Below, one piece after another: positions 36,143-44,060 of a stretch of DNA of 64,000 nt. The stretch spans positions 248,001 through 312,000 of the forward strand of contig NZ_SJKB01000001.1 in NCBI RefSeq assembly GCF_004331465.1. The letters are read 5' to 3'. Numbering within the stretch: the stretch's first letter is position 1; each line of letters begins with the position of its first letter. Position numbers and translations under genes: made by a program. Below the pieces are notes generated by a model that saw only the letters and a program-made list of their open reading frames with translations, made no database searches and was not told where the DNA came from. Source of the stretch: Kribbella pittospori (lineage in GTDB: Bacteria; Actinomycetota; Actinomycetes; Propionibacteriales; Kribbellaceae).

Positions 36143-37264
36143 ATGCTGCAACTGGGCAACCTCACGATCGACACACCCGTGGTGCTGGCGCCGATGGCCG
36201 GCATCACCAATGCGGCGTACCGGAGACTCTGTGCGGAGCAGGGCGCCGGGCTGTACGTGTGCGAGATGATCACGTCGCGCGGGATCGTCGAGGGTGACCA
36301 GAAATCGCTCGACATGCTCACGTTCGACGAGCGTGAGGCCGTCCGCTCGGTGCAGTTGTACGGCGTCGATCCAACGTACATCGGCCGTGCCGTGCAGGTG
36401 TTGTGTGATTCCTATGGGGTTGCGCACATTGATCTGAACTTCGGGTGTCCGGTGCCGAAGGTGACCCGCAAGGGCGGCGGCGCCGCGCTGCCGTGGAAGC
36501 GCAACCTGCTCGGCGCGATCCTGCGCTCCGCGGTCCACGCCGCGACTCCGTACGGCGTACCGGTCACGATGAAGACTCGGATCGGTATCGACACTGACCA
36601 CCAGACGTATCTCGACGCCGGTCGGATCGCGGAGGACTCGGGGGCTGCGGCGATCGGGTTGCACGGGCGTACGGCGGCGCAGGCGTACTCGGGTCAGGCG
36701 GACTGGTCGGCGATCGCTGCGCTGGTGGAGCACGTTGGTATCCCTGTGCTTGGGAACGGTGACATCTGGGAGGCCGGCGACGCGTTGCGGATGGTCGCGG
36801 AGACTGGGTGCGCTGGGGTCATCGTTGGGCGTGGATGCCTTGGTCGGCCGTGGTTGTTCCGGGACCTGGCGGTTGCGTTCTCGGGTGGGGAGGCGCTAAA
36901 TCTGCCGACCCTCGGTGAGGTTGCTGTTGTGATGCGCCGGCATGGTGAGCTGCTGGCTGACTTGATGGGGGAGCCGCGGGGTCTGCGGGACTTCCGGAAG
37001 CACGTCCCGTGGTACCTGAAGGGCTTCCCGGCCGGCGGTGAACTCCGCGCCGCGCTTGGCATGGTTGAGTCGTTGGCGCAGCTGGACGAGTTGCTGTCCC
37101 AGCTCGACCCGACTGTCCCGTTCCCGGTCGCCGAACTCGGTGCACCCCGAGGTCGCCAAGGCAGTCCCCGCGACCACATCGTCCTCCCACAAGGCTGGCT
37201 CGACGACACCGACGGCCTGACCGCCGACCTAGCCGAAGCCGAACTAGGCGTCTCCGGCGGCTAA
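36143..37264 (+). CDS. dusB: tRNA-dihydrouridine synthase
   Basis: 373 residues. FMN-dependent reduction of uridine to dihydrouridine in tRNA D-loops. The catalytic Cys102 is in LNFGCPVPKVTRKGGGAAL; VTMKTRIGID supplies the Lys and Arg; GLHGRTAAQAYSG, GNGDIW and GVIVGRGCLGRPW bind FMN and phosphate. The C-terminal helical domain (HGELLADLMGEPRGLRDFRK) is intact. The last 120 bases switch to C/A-rich codons compared with the G/T-rich middle. Confidence 0.95.
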   Translation: MLQLGNLTIDTPVVLAPMAGITNAAYRRLCAEQGAGLYVCEMITSRGIVEGDQKSLDMLTFDEREAVRSVQLYGVDPTYIGRAVQVLCDSYGVAHIDLNFGCPVPKVTRKGGGAALPWKRNLLGAILRSAVHAATPYGVPVTMKTRIGIDTDHQTYLDAGRIAEDSGAAAIGLHGRTAAQAYSGQADWSAIAALVEHVGIPVLGNGDIWEAGDALRMVAETGCAGVIVGRGCLGRPWLFRDLAVAFSGGEALNLPTLGEVAVVMRRHGELLADLMGEPRGLRDFRKHVPWYLKGFPAGGELRAALGMVESLAQLDELLSQLDPTVPFPVAELGAPRGRQGSPRDHIVLPQGWLDDTDGLTADLAEAELGVSGG

Positions 37265-37570
37265 CAAACGACACGGCCTTCGGCCGCGGTTGTTGCCTTG
37301 GCGCCTTCGGCGGGCGCGGCTCGTCACACCGCCGGAAGTGCTCGGCGGAACAGATCTGATCGTCGGGGAGGATAGGCCCTCCGCGGCGGCTGTTGCTTGC
37401 ACCTCCGGCCCAACTGGTGCCTGAAAGGGCAGGCTTCGGTCAGGAAGTTGTTTGGGCTTGGGGGTTCTGTGATGGACGCGGTTTTGGCTGCGTCGAGGTC
37501 ATGGCTTCCTGGGCATGCACGCTGTTCGAAGGGCTTGACGGTGGGTGGGGTTGGCCGGTTCAGTGCCAGG
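37265..37570. other. 306-bp intergenic region after dusB
   Basis: Contains a tight hairpin CGGCCTTCGGCCG at 37274-37286 that may end dusB transcription, a second GCGCC-TTC-GGCG hairpin near 37311, then a G-rich stretch leading to the AraC gene. An in-frame ATG at 37472 with GGGGG upstream could give a longer regulator but adds no conserved sequence. Confidence 0.5.
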
Positions 37571-38434
37571 ATGGCGGGTGTGGAGTCGTACGTTGAGCGG
37601 CCGCCGTTGCCTGGGTTGGCGGGGGTGGTGCGGACGGTTTGGATTCAGCGGACCGGCGAAGCGGCGTACGTGCAGCGGCATTTGCCGACCGGGGGCGTGG
37701 AGATTCACTTTCCGATTGGGGGGCGGCCGCAGTTGGTGGGGCCGCTGACCGGGCCGGAGGTTGAGGTCATTCCGGCGCACACGACGATCGTGGGCGTGCG
37801 GTTCCATCCGGGGACGGCGCCGCCCTTGCCGACGGTGCTGGATGACCTGGTGGATCAGCGTGTGGGCCTCGCGGACTTGTGGGGGAGTCTGGAGGACCGG
37901 CTTGTTGAGGCGATCGCTCGGGCTGCGACGCCCGAGCGGGCGTTGATGTTCTTGCAGGCCCACCTGCTGCAGGAGTTTCGGACTGCGGTGCGCGTGGATC
38001 CGTTGGTGGGTGAGGCGGTGCAGGCGTTGATGCCGTGGCGGCCGCTCAACATCGACACGCTGGCCAACCATCTGGCGCTCTCAGCTAGCCAGCTGCGTCG
38101 TCGGTGCCTGCATGCGGTGGGGATGAGCCCCAAGGTGCTCCAACGGACCTTGCGGTTCCAGGGGTTTCTCGCGCTGGCGCAGGCCGGCGCAACCCCCACA
38201 GGCCGGCTTGGTGCGGACGGTACGGCGGGACTGGCGATCGACGCCGGGTACGCCGACCAAGCGCACCTCAGCCGGGAATGCCTCCGCCTGACCGGCCTCA
38301 CCCCGAGCCAACTCCTCGGCCTCAACCCGAGCCAGCCACTCGGCGGCACCGTCGACCGGTGCATGTGCGGCCACGACCACTCCGCGTCGTACAAGCCGTT
38401 CCTCGCCACCCGGAGGCAGCCGCTCCGGGTCTGA
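37571..38434 (+). CDS. AraC family regulator with DUF6597-type N-terminus
   Basis: 287 residues. The N-terminal part (YVERPPLPGLAGVVRTVWIQ, HLPTGGVEIHFPIGGRPQLV) matches DUF6597-containing AraC proteins; the C-terminal double helix-turn-helix has LNIDTLANHLALSASQLRRR and IDAGYADQAHLSRECLRLTG. The start at 37571 keeps the domain intact but has a poor ribosome site. The tail carries a duplicated eight-residue block from a 24-bp tandem repeat. It precedes the flavin oxidase gene by 55 bases and may regulate it. Confidence 0.83.
   Translation: MAGVESYVERPPLPGLAGVVRTVWIQRTGEAAYVQRHLPTGGVEIHFPIGGRPQLVGPLTGPEVEVIPAHTTIVGVRFHPGTAPPLPTVLDDLVDQRVGLADLWGSLEDRLVEAIARAATPERALMFLQAHLLQEFRTAVRVDPLVGEAVQALMPWRPLNIDTLANHLALSASQLRRRCLHAVGMSPKVLQRTLRFQGFLALAQAGATPTGRLGADGTAGLAIDAGYADQAHLSRECLRLTGLTPSQLLGLNPSQPLGGTVDRCMCGHDHSASYKPFLATRRQPLRV
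38299..38346 (+). repeat. 24-bp tandem duplication at the 3' end of the AraC gene
   Basis: Units 38299-38322 and 38323-38346 are imperfect copies (sharing CCCGAGCCA and CTCGGC), giving TPSQLLGL and NPSQPLGG. They follow the last conserved helix. Confidence 0.7.
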
Positions 38435-38489
38435 CCCGTGCGCGATTCGTTCAAGACCCGGGCAGAGCGCCGGTCATAGCGTCGGACTC

Positions 38490-39797
38490 ATGACCGACTG
38501 GATCGACGCACTCGACGGTGAGCTGTTCAGGCCCGAATCAACGGGCTACGACGCGATCCGTCGCCCGTTCCACCCCGCCTACCGGGACGTGCGGCCCGGG
38601 CTCGTGGCTCTGTGCCGCTCGGTCTCGGATGTCGTCAGCGTGATCAAGTACGCCGCGACCACCGGGGACCGCATCGCCCCTCGCGGCGGCGGGCACTGCT
38701 TCGCCGGCCGATCGTCGACGGACGGGATCGTGCTCGACCTGTCCGGACTCGACACCATCTCGGTGGCACCCGACGGGATCGCCACGATCGGAGCCGGCGC
38801 CCGTCTGGCACAGGTGTACGCCGCTCTGCATGCCCACGACCGAACCGTGCCAGGCGGATGTGGTCCGACCGTCGGCGTCACAGGCCTCACCCTCGGCGGC
38901 GGGATCGGTCTGCTCGGGCGCAAGTACGGGCTGACCTGCGATCGCCTCGTCGGTGCACAGGTCGTACTAGCGGACGGCAGCGTCGTGGAGTGCGACGCCG
39001 ACCACGAACCAGATCTCTTCTGGGGCCTGCGCGGTGCGGGCGGTGGTCAGTTCGGTGTCGTCACCTCGCTGCGTTTCGACACCGTTCCTGAGCCGATCAC
39101 CACCCGCATCGAGGCGCGTTGGTCCGGCATCGCTCTTCACGAACTGATCTCGGCCTGGGAAGACTGGGCACCGGACGCCCCGGACGAACTCACCGTCAAC
39201 CTCTCCCTTGTGTCGGACCCCGGCGTACCCGTCCAGGCCACACTCTTCGGCGCGTCGATGCTCGACGAGCTGACGACCCGGGAGCTGATGCAGCAGTTCA
39301 TCGATCGGGCGGGCGCGAACGCGACGATTGACCTGCGCGCCGGGCTGCCGTACGGCCAGCTGAAGAGCACCTTCGGCGACCCACTCGACGAACCCGAACG
39401 CCTCACCCGGCTCAGGTCGGAGTTCTTCTCCGACTCGATGGCCGACGGCACCATCGCGGCTCTCCTGACCCAGTTCTCACCGCCAACGGGCCGACGAGAG
39501 CTAGCTTTGACCGCAATGGGCGGGGCCTACAACAGGATTGTCGACAATGCGACGGCGTTCGCTCATCGCAGCACGCGCTTCCTGCTCGAGCACATCGCCG
39601 ACGCGGACGATCCCTGGATCGACGAGTCCTGGGCGACCGCACACGCCGATGGGTCCGGCCGCGTCTACCCCAACTTCCCCGACAGCGCGCTCGACGACTG
39701 GGCATCGGCGTACCACGCGGGCAACTATCCGCGGTTGGCAGCGATCAAGCGCGCCTACGACCCGCACCGATTCTTCGACTTCCCGCAAGCCATCTGA
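38490..39797 (+). CDS. FAD-binding oxidoreductase, berberine-bridge type
   Basis: 435 residues of the PCMH/BBE family. FAD is probably bound twice covalently: His in RGGGHCFAG (near residue 70) and Cys in VPGGCGPTVGVTG (near 129) sit at the two attachment positions. The C-terminal BBE segment ends YDPHRFFDFPQAI, where the family has YDPxxxFxxxQ(S/A)I. Such enzymes oxidise sugars, alkaloids or polyketides; substrate unknown. CGGTCAT-N12-ATGACCG overlaps the start codon and could be an operator. It contains a perfect ATTGTCGACAAT at 39537 (Ile-Val-Asp-Asn). Confidence 0.88.
   Translation: MTDWIDALDGELFRPESTGYDAIRRPFHPAYRDVRPGLVALCRSVSDVVSVIKYAATTGDRIAPRGGGHCFAGRSSTDGIVLDLSGLDTISVAPDGIATIGAGARLAQVYAALHAHDRTVPGGCGPTVGVTGLTLGGGIGLLGRKYGLTCDRLVGAQVVLADGSVVECDADHEPDLFWGLRGAGGGQFGVVTSLRFDTVPEPITTRIEARWSGIALHELISAWEDWAPDAPDELTVNLSLVSDPGVPVQATLFGASMLDELTTRELMQQFIDRAGANATIDLRAGLPYGQLKSTFGDPLDEPERLTRLRSEFFSDSMADGTIAALLTQFSPPTGRRELALTAMGGAYNRIVDNATAFAHRSTRFLLEHIADADDPWIDESWATAHADGSGRVYPNFPDSALDDWASAYHAGNYPRLAAIKRAYDPHRFFDFPQAI
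39537..39548. other. ATTGTCGACAAT palindrome inside the flavin oxidase gene
   Basis: Perfect 12-bp palindrome, read as Ile-Val-Asp-Asn with ATT and AAT, which are rare against ATC and AAC in neighbouring codons. Confidence 0.7.
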
Positions 39798-39815
39798 TCA
39801 CCACGGAGGACAGAC

Positions 39816-40412
39816 ATGAGCAAGGTCATCAGTGCCCATTCGGTTTCGGTCGACGGGTACATCACCGGTCGCGATCCCGGCGCCGGGCGAGGGCTCGGCG
39901 ACGGGGGAATGCTGTTCAACTGGTACTTCGACGGGGACACGCCGAGCCAGGTGTTCGACGGCTTCAAGCTGAGCGAGGCGAGTGTCCGGTTCTTCGACGC
40001 GAGTGCCGAACGCGTCGGCGCCAGCCTGGCCGGTCGCAACACGTACGACGACTCCGGCTGGGTCAACGGCGGGGCGCCGCACCCGACCGCGCCGCTGGTC
40101 GTCGTCAGCCACCGTCCGGTGCCGGGGATGAGCGATCCCCGTCAAACCCTGATCACGACCGGGATCGAGGACGCTGTCGCCGCGGCTCGCGAGGTTGCCG
40201 GCGGCAAGGACGTCGCCATCATGGGCGGCGGTGCGGTGACATCGGCGCTCGCGGCCGGTCTCGTCGACGAGGTGATCCTCCACCAGGTGCCGATCCTGCT
40301 CGGCGCCGGTCGCAGCTTCTTCCAGGAACTCCCGGAACACGTGGAACTCCGCCTGCTTGAAGCTATCCCAGCCCCCGGCGTGACCCACCTGCACTACGAG
40401 GTCGTCCGATGA
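39816..40412 (+). CDS. Dihydrofolate reductase/RibD-like family protein
   Basis: 198 residues with the RibD C-terminal/DHFR-like fold: [16 protein letters not shown] at the start, GRNTYDDSG, then [20 protein letters not shown] and [15 protein letters not shown] for NADPH binding. These proteins are usually reductases of unknown substrate. GGAGGACAG precedes the ATG, and the stop overlaps the next gene (ATGA). It lies in the accessory plus-strand block. Confidence 0.85.
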   Translation: MSKVISAHSVSVDGYITGRDPGAGRGLGDGGMLFNWYFDGDTPSQVFDGFKLSEASVRFFDASAERVGASLAGRNTYDDSGWVNGGAPHPTAPLVVVSHRPVPGMSDPRQTLITTGIEDAVAAAREVAGGKDVAIMGGGAVTSALAAGLVDEVILHQVPILLGAGRSFFQELPEHVELRLLEAIPAPGVTHLHYEVVR

Positions 40413-41329
40413 TCCTCGTCACCGGCGGGCTCGGCATGATCGGCGCCCACACCGCCCGCGCGCTCCTCGACCTCGGACAGGAGGTTGTCGTCACCACTCA
40501 CCGCCGTACCGAGGTCCCGTCGTTCCTCGCCGGCCGGGTCATCGTCGAACCCCTCGACGTCACCGACCGGGACGCCTTCCTTGCCCTCGGCACCCGTCAC
40601 GACATCAGCGACATCGTCCACCTCGCGGGCAGCGTTCCCGGCGAGAACCCGGTGGACTTCTTCCGCACGGATACCCCCGGCCTGCTCAATGCGCTTGACG
40701 CCGCCCGCGCGTGGGGAGTCCGCAGGTGTGCCGTCGCCAGCAGCCTCGGCGTGTACATCGGCCGGTCCGAGACCCGCTGGCGTGAGGGCCTTGATCTGCC
40801 CATGGCAGAGTTGCCGCACCTGATCATCGCGTTCAAGAAGGCCGTCGAACCACTCGCCATGCACAGTCTGCAGGGCAGCGGCGTCCAGCCCGTCGTACTC
40901 CGGATCGGGACCATCTGGGGACCGCTCGTCGACCCGGAATCGCCGTTCTTCTATATCCCGCCGTACATCAGCGCCGTACTCCGCGGTGAGGAGCCGAAGC
41001 CGCTGTACGCCGACGATGGTGGCGACTGCTGCTACGCGCCGGACGCCGGGCGTGCGATCGCACTCCTGACGACCGCGCAAACCCTGCCGCACAACGTCTA
41101 CAACGTGTCCAGCGGCCGGCCGTACACCAATCGCGACTTCGCGGACGCATTGCAGACAATCACACCAGGCCTGCAACTCGACCTCCTGCCCGGCCGGCAG
41201 GGCGGTCCCGGTGAGAACCCGTACCTCGACATCACCCGGCTCACTGACGACACCGGCTTCACTCCCGCCTTCGACGTCGCCCAGTCCGTCGCCGACTACG
41301 TCGCCTGGCGCGCCAAGAACCCCCGCTGA
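40409..41329 (+). CDS. NAD-dependent epimerase/dehydratase-like protein lacking the catalytic Tyr
   Basis: 306 residues of the extended SDR fold. The cofactor motif [13 protein letters not shown] is intact, and [18 protein letters not shown] and AVASSLGVY are normal. Where the family has Tyr-x-x-x-Lys this protein reads I-I-A-F-K-K (residues 139-144): Lys and the following Glu remain but Tyr is Ile. It may be a binding or regulatory protein, or use another acid. The 17-bp repeat array starts at its last codons. An ATTGCAGACAAT word occurs at 41149. Confidence 0.82.
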   Translation: MILVTGGLGMIGAHTARALLDLGQEVVVTTHRRTEVPSFLAGRVIVEPLDVTDRDAFLALGTRHDISDIVHLAGSVPGENPVDFFRTDTPGLLNALDAARAWGVRRCAVASSLGVYIGRSETRWREGLDLPMAELPHLIIAFKKAVEPLAMHSLQGSGVQPVVLRIGTIWGPLVDPESPFFYIPPYISAVLRGEEPKPLYADDGGDCCYAPDAGRAIALLTTAQTLPHNVYNVSSGRPYTNRDFADALQTITPGLQLDLLPGRQGGPGENPYLDITRLTDDTGFTPAFDVAQSVADYVAWRAKNPR

Positions 41330-41333
41330 AGAA

Positions 41334-41468
41334 ACCCCCGCTGGCGGAGAACCCCCGCTGGCGGAGAACGCCCGCTGCCGGAGAACCCGGCTGGCGGAGA
41401 ACCCCGGCTGAGCAAGAACCCCGGCTGAGCAAGAACCCCGGCTGACGGAGAACCCCCGCTGAGCAAGA
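41334..41468 (+). repeat. 17-bp minisatellite, eight units
   Basis: Eight units of a 16-17 bp repeat (type acccccgctggcggaga or accccggctgagcaaga) run head to tail, with degenerate partial units on both sides (41318-41333 and 41469-41480). The array fills the whole gap from the epimerase stop to the ribosome site of the PPOX gene. Confidence 0.92.
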
Positions 41469-41489
41469 ACCCTGATGAAGGAGAGTCCC

Positions 41490-41873
41490 ATGCTCGACCC
41501 GAAAGTACGCAGCGTCCTGGACGGCACCTCGATCGCTCACCTCGCCACGATCTGCGCCGACGGTTCGCCGCACAGCACTCCCGTGTACGTCGGCGCCCGC
41601 GGTGACCACATCGTCTTCTTCACCGGGCCGACCATGCGCAAAGCACGCAACCTGCGCCGCGACCCCCGGATGGCGCTGTCCATCGCACCTGTCGACAATC
41701 CGTTCGAGCCGGTCGTGATCCGCGGCCGGGTGGTCGAATGGATCGAGGGCGACGAGGCCTGGGAGATTGTCGACAATCTGGCTGTCAAGTACGCCGGCGC
41801 ACCGTACCCCCGCGGCGAGGAGCGCGTCGTCGCCGTCATCGAGCCCGAGCACCAAGCGGTAGGAATCGGCTGA
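41490..41873 (+). CDS. Pyridoxamine 5'-phosphate oxidase-fold protein
   Basis: 127 residues with the split-barrel flavin fold: SIAHLATICADGSPHSTPVYV, HIVFFTGPTMRKARNLRRDP and WEIVDNLAVKYAG. Proteins of this size often bind FMN or F420; the MRKARNLRRDPRMALSI stretch fits. The ATG at 41490 has GAAGGAGAG five bases upstream. It is flanked on both sides by minisatellites and has a perfect ATTGTCGACAAT at 41766 plus a half-copy at 41690. Confidence 0.85.
   Translation: MLDPKVRSVLDGTSIAHLATICADGSPHSTPVYVGARGDHIVFFTGPTMRKARNLRRDPRMALSIAPVDNPFEPVVIRGRVVEWIEGDEAWEIVDNLAVKYAGAPYPRGEERVVAVIEPEHQAVGIG
41766..41777. other. ATTGTCGACAAT palindrome inside the PPOX gene
   Basis: Perfect 12-bp palindrome, again reading Ile-Val-Asp-Asn. 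A CTGTCGACAAT partial copy lies 76 bases upstream in the same gene. Confidence 0.7.
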
Positions 41874-41880
41874 GGCCCAG

Positions 41881-42190
41881 CCGCGGGAGCCGGCTGACGT
41901 CCAGCCGAGGAGTCGGCTGGGGCGCCACCGCGGGGGTCGGCTGGGGCTCAACCACAGGAGTCGGCTGAGGCCAGCGACGGTAGTCGGTTGAGGCCCAGCG
42001 GCGGGAGTCGGCTGAGGTCCAGCGGCGGGGTCGGCTGAGGTCAGCCGAGGAGTCGGCTGGGGCCCCACCGCGAGGGTCGGCTTAGGCTCACAGGAGTCGG
42101 TTGAGGCCAGCGACGATAGTCGGTTGAGGCCCAGCGGCGGGAGTCGGCTGAGGCCTAGCGGCGGGGTCGGCTGAGGTCAGCCGGTCGGGG
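41881..42190 (+). repeat. 24-bp-type minisatellite with 136-140 bp higher-order duplication
   Basis: About 13 imperfect units built on agtcggctgaggcccagcgg follow the PPOX stop. The block near 41902-42040 is repeated near 42042-42180: CAGGAGTCGG begins at 41955 and again at 42091 (136 bp). CAGCCGA-GGAG-TCGGCTG hairpins occur at 41902-41919 and 42042-42059. Together with promoter sequence of the next gene this makes up the whole 402-bp gap 41874-42275. Confidence 0.9.
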
Positions 42191-42275
42191 CTGATGAACT
42201 CGTCTTGGTTCGGATCGGCGGCGGTTGAAGGGCCGGGTGCGGACGCATGCTCTACCTAGCACCCGATCGAGAGGA

Positions 42276-43208
42276 ATGCTCTTGAGAGACCCTGAGAACG
42301 CCATCGTCGAGGTCGAACTGCCGGACGACTTCGACGCCTTCTGGGCGGCCGGCCTGGCGGACTGTGCGTCGTACCCGCTGGAGCCGGTGCTCACCGAGAT
42401 GCCGGCACTCTCCACGGACAATGTGATTGTCTACGATCTGCGCTACACCAGCTTCGGCGGATTGCGGATCGCCGGCTGGTACACGACCCCGCGCGACCGA
42501 CCCGCGCCGTACCCGGCGCTCGTGACAATCCCCGGCTACATCTCCGAGCCGACGATCCCGAAGGAATGGTCCGACCTCGGGTACGCCGCTATCGCGGTGG
42601 CGCCCAGCGGCAAGCTCCGGTCGAACGACGTGTTCAACCCGGGCTACCCGGGACTGCTGACGCATAACATCGTCGACCACAACACGTACGGGTACCGCGG
42701 CTTCTACCTCGACGTCGTACGGGCGGTCGACGTATTGCTCGGTCGTCCAGAAGTCGACAATGCGCGGATCGGACTGCAGGGATCGAGTCAGGGCGGTGGG
42801 CTCGGGATCAGTACGGCGGCGCTGCGGCCCGACGTGATCAAGGCCGTCGCGGCCGGAGCGCCGTACTTGTGCGGGATCATGACCGCGCCGACGCTGACCC
42901 GGTCGTACCCGTACGAGGAGATCAACGAGTACCTGCGGGTGCACCCCAAGGACGTGGACCGGGTGCGGGAGTCGGTCGCGTACTACGACGGTCTCAACTT
43001 CGCGCCGAAGGTGCAGGCGCCGACGCTGCTGTATCTCGGGCTGGAGGACGACGTCTGCCCGCCGGAGACCGGGTTCGCGCTGCATCGGACGCTGACCTGC
43101 GAGAAGACGCTGCACACCTTCCCGCACTGCGCACATCACGCCGGGCTGCCGGGCGTGATGCGGATCGTGGAGGACTTCCTTGCCGAGCACCTGCAACCGG
43201 GACGGTGA
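42276..43208 (+). CDS. Acetylxylan esterase (AXE1) family hydrolase
   Basis: 310 residues, alpha/beta hydrolase of the AXE1/cephalosporin-C deacetylase type. The nucleophile Ser is in GLQGSSQGGGLGIS, Asp in GLEDDVCPPETG and His in FPHCAHHAG. The family removes acetyl groups from sugars or xylan. A ribosome site GAGAGGA abuts the ATG at 42276, so TTG at 42282 may be the real start. GACAATGTGATTGTC at 42417 and half-sites at 42533 and 42753 belong to the recurrent ATTGTCGACAAT theme. The next gene is a paralogue three bases on. Confidence 0.85.
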   Translation: MLLRDPENAIVEVELPDDFDAFWAAGLADCASYPLEPVLTEMPALSTDNVIVYDLRYTSFGGLRIAGWYTTPRDRPAPYPALVTIPGYISEPTIPKEWSDLGYAAIAVAPSGKLRSNDVFNPGYPGLLTHNIVDHNTYGYRGFYLDVVRAVDVLLGRPEVDNARIGLQGSSQGGGLGISTAALRPDVIKAVAAGAPYLCGIMTAPTLTRSYPYEEINEYLRVHPKDVDRVRESVAYYDGLNFAPKVQAPTLLYLGLEDDVCPPETGFALHRTLTCEKTLHTFPHCAHHAGLPGVMRIVEDFLAEHLQPGR

Positions 43209-43211
43209 CTG

Positions 43212-44060
43212 ATGGATTTCGACAACTACTGGGCCGCGGTCGACAACGAACTGGCCGCGATTCCCGCCCGTCCGGTGCTCGACGTCGTACCGGCGCGGAC
43301 GACCGACGAAGCGACCAGCTACACCGTCCGCCTGACGAGCACCGGCCCGTACCGCGTTTTCGGCCACCTGAGCATCCCCACCGGTGACGGCCCGTTCCCC
43401 GCGCTACTGCAGACGCCGCGGTACGGCAGCGTCAACCACGTGCCGCATCCGAACGACCGGAGCCGGTACGTCGTGTTCGGTCTGATGCATCGCGGTCAGC
43501 GCTTGGCCGACGAGGGGTTCTCGGCATCGTACCCAGGATTGTTGACAATGGGCATCGATGATCCGCCGTCGTACATCTATCGCGGGATCGCGGCGGACTG
43601 TCTCCGAGCGGCAGAGTTCCTGCTGGGGTTGTCGGAGGTCGATCCGGCGCGCGTGGCGGTGACCGGCGACGACCTGGCCGTGCTGACGGCCGCGCGGCGG
43701 CCCGGTTTCACTGCGCTCCGGGTGACGGATCTGCTGTTCTACCGGGCGATGGAGGCGCGGTTGAGGTCCAGTTCGTATCCGCTCGAGGAGCTCCACGATC
43801 ACCTGCGTGCCGGTTCGTCGGTGCAGATTGTCGACAACACTCTGTCCTACTTCGATCCGTCCCGGCATGCGCCCGCGGTGACGGCGACGAGCCTGGTCGC
43901 GGCGGACGATCCGGACTGGTGTGCGTCGCTGATCAATGCTCTGCCTGCTGCGAGTGTCTACAAGCTGACGCACCTCGATGGGACGGACAACGACTTCCTC
44001 GACGCGTGGTTGGCCGAGCTGTCCGGGGTCCGGCCGATGTCAAGGTTCCTGGTCTCATGA
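43212..44060 (+). CDS. Acetylxylan-esterase-like pseudoenzyme
   Basis: 282 residues, paralogous to the preceding esterase: SYPGLLTMGIDDPPSYIYRG aligns with its YPGLLTHNIVDHNTYGYRG, and SYPLEELHDHLR with SYPYEEINEYLR. The nucleophile elbow GSSQGG is replaced by GDDLAV (VAVTGDDLAVLTAA), and no GxSxG occurs elsewhere; the Asp and His regions are also altered. It probably cannot hydrolyse esters and may partner the active enzyme. It overlaps the SelA-like gene (ATGA). ATTGTTGACAAT at 43538 and ATTGTCGACAAC at 43827 lie within it. Confidence 0.8.
   Translation: MDFDNYWAAVDNELAAIPARPVLDVVPARTTDEATSYTVRLTSTGPYRVFGHLSIPTGDGPFPALLQTPRYGSVNHVPHPNDRSRYVVFGLMHRGQRLADEGFSASYPGLLTMGIDDPPSYIYRGIAADCLRAAEFLLGLSEVDPARVAVTGDDLAVLTAARRPGFTALRVTDLLFYRAMEARLRSSSYPLEELHDHLRAGSSVQIVDNTLSYFDPSRHAPAVTATSLVAADDPDWCASLINALPAASVYKLTHLDGTDNDFLDAWLAELSGVRPMSRFLVS
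43538..43549. other. ATTGTTGACAAT site inside the esterase-like gene
   Basis: One base from the perfect palindrome; read as Leu-Leu-Thr-Met with TTG-TTG-ACA. The paralogue codes the same Leu-Leu-Thr as CTG-CTG-ACG. Confidence 0.65.
43827..43838. other. ATTGTCGACAAC site inside the esterase-like gene
   Basis: 11 of 12 matches to ATTGTCGACAAT, read as Ile-Val-Asp-Asn. Confidence 0.6.

Noticed and set aside
41259..42068. A minus-strand repeat protein across both minisatellites
   Set aside because: The frame is open only because the repeat units lack stops; it is antisense to the PPOX gene and has no ribosome site.
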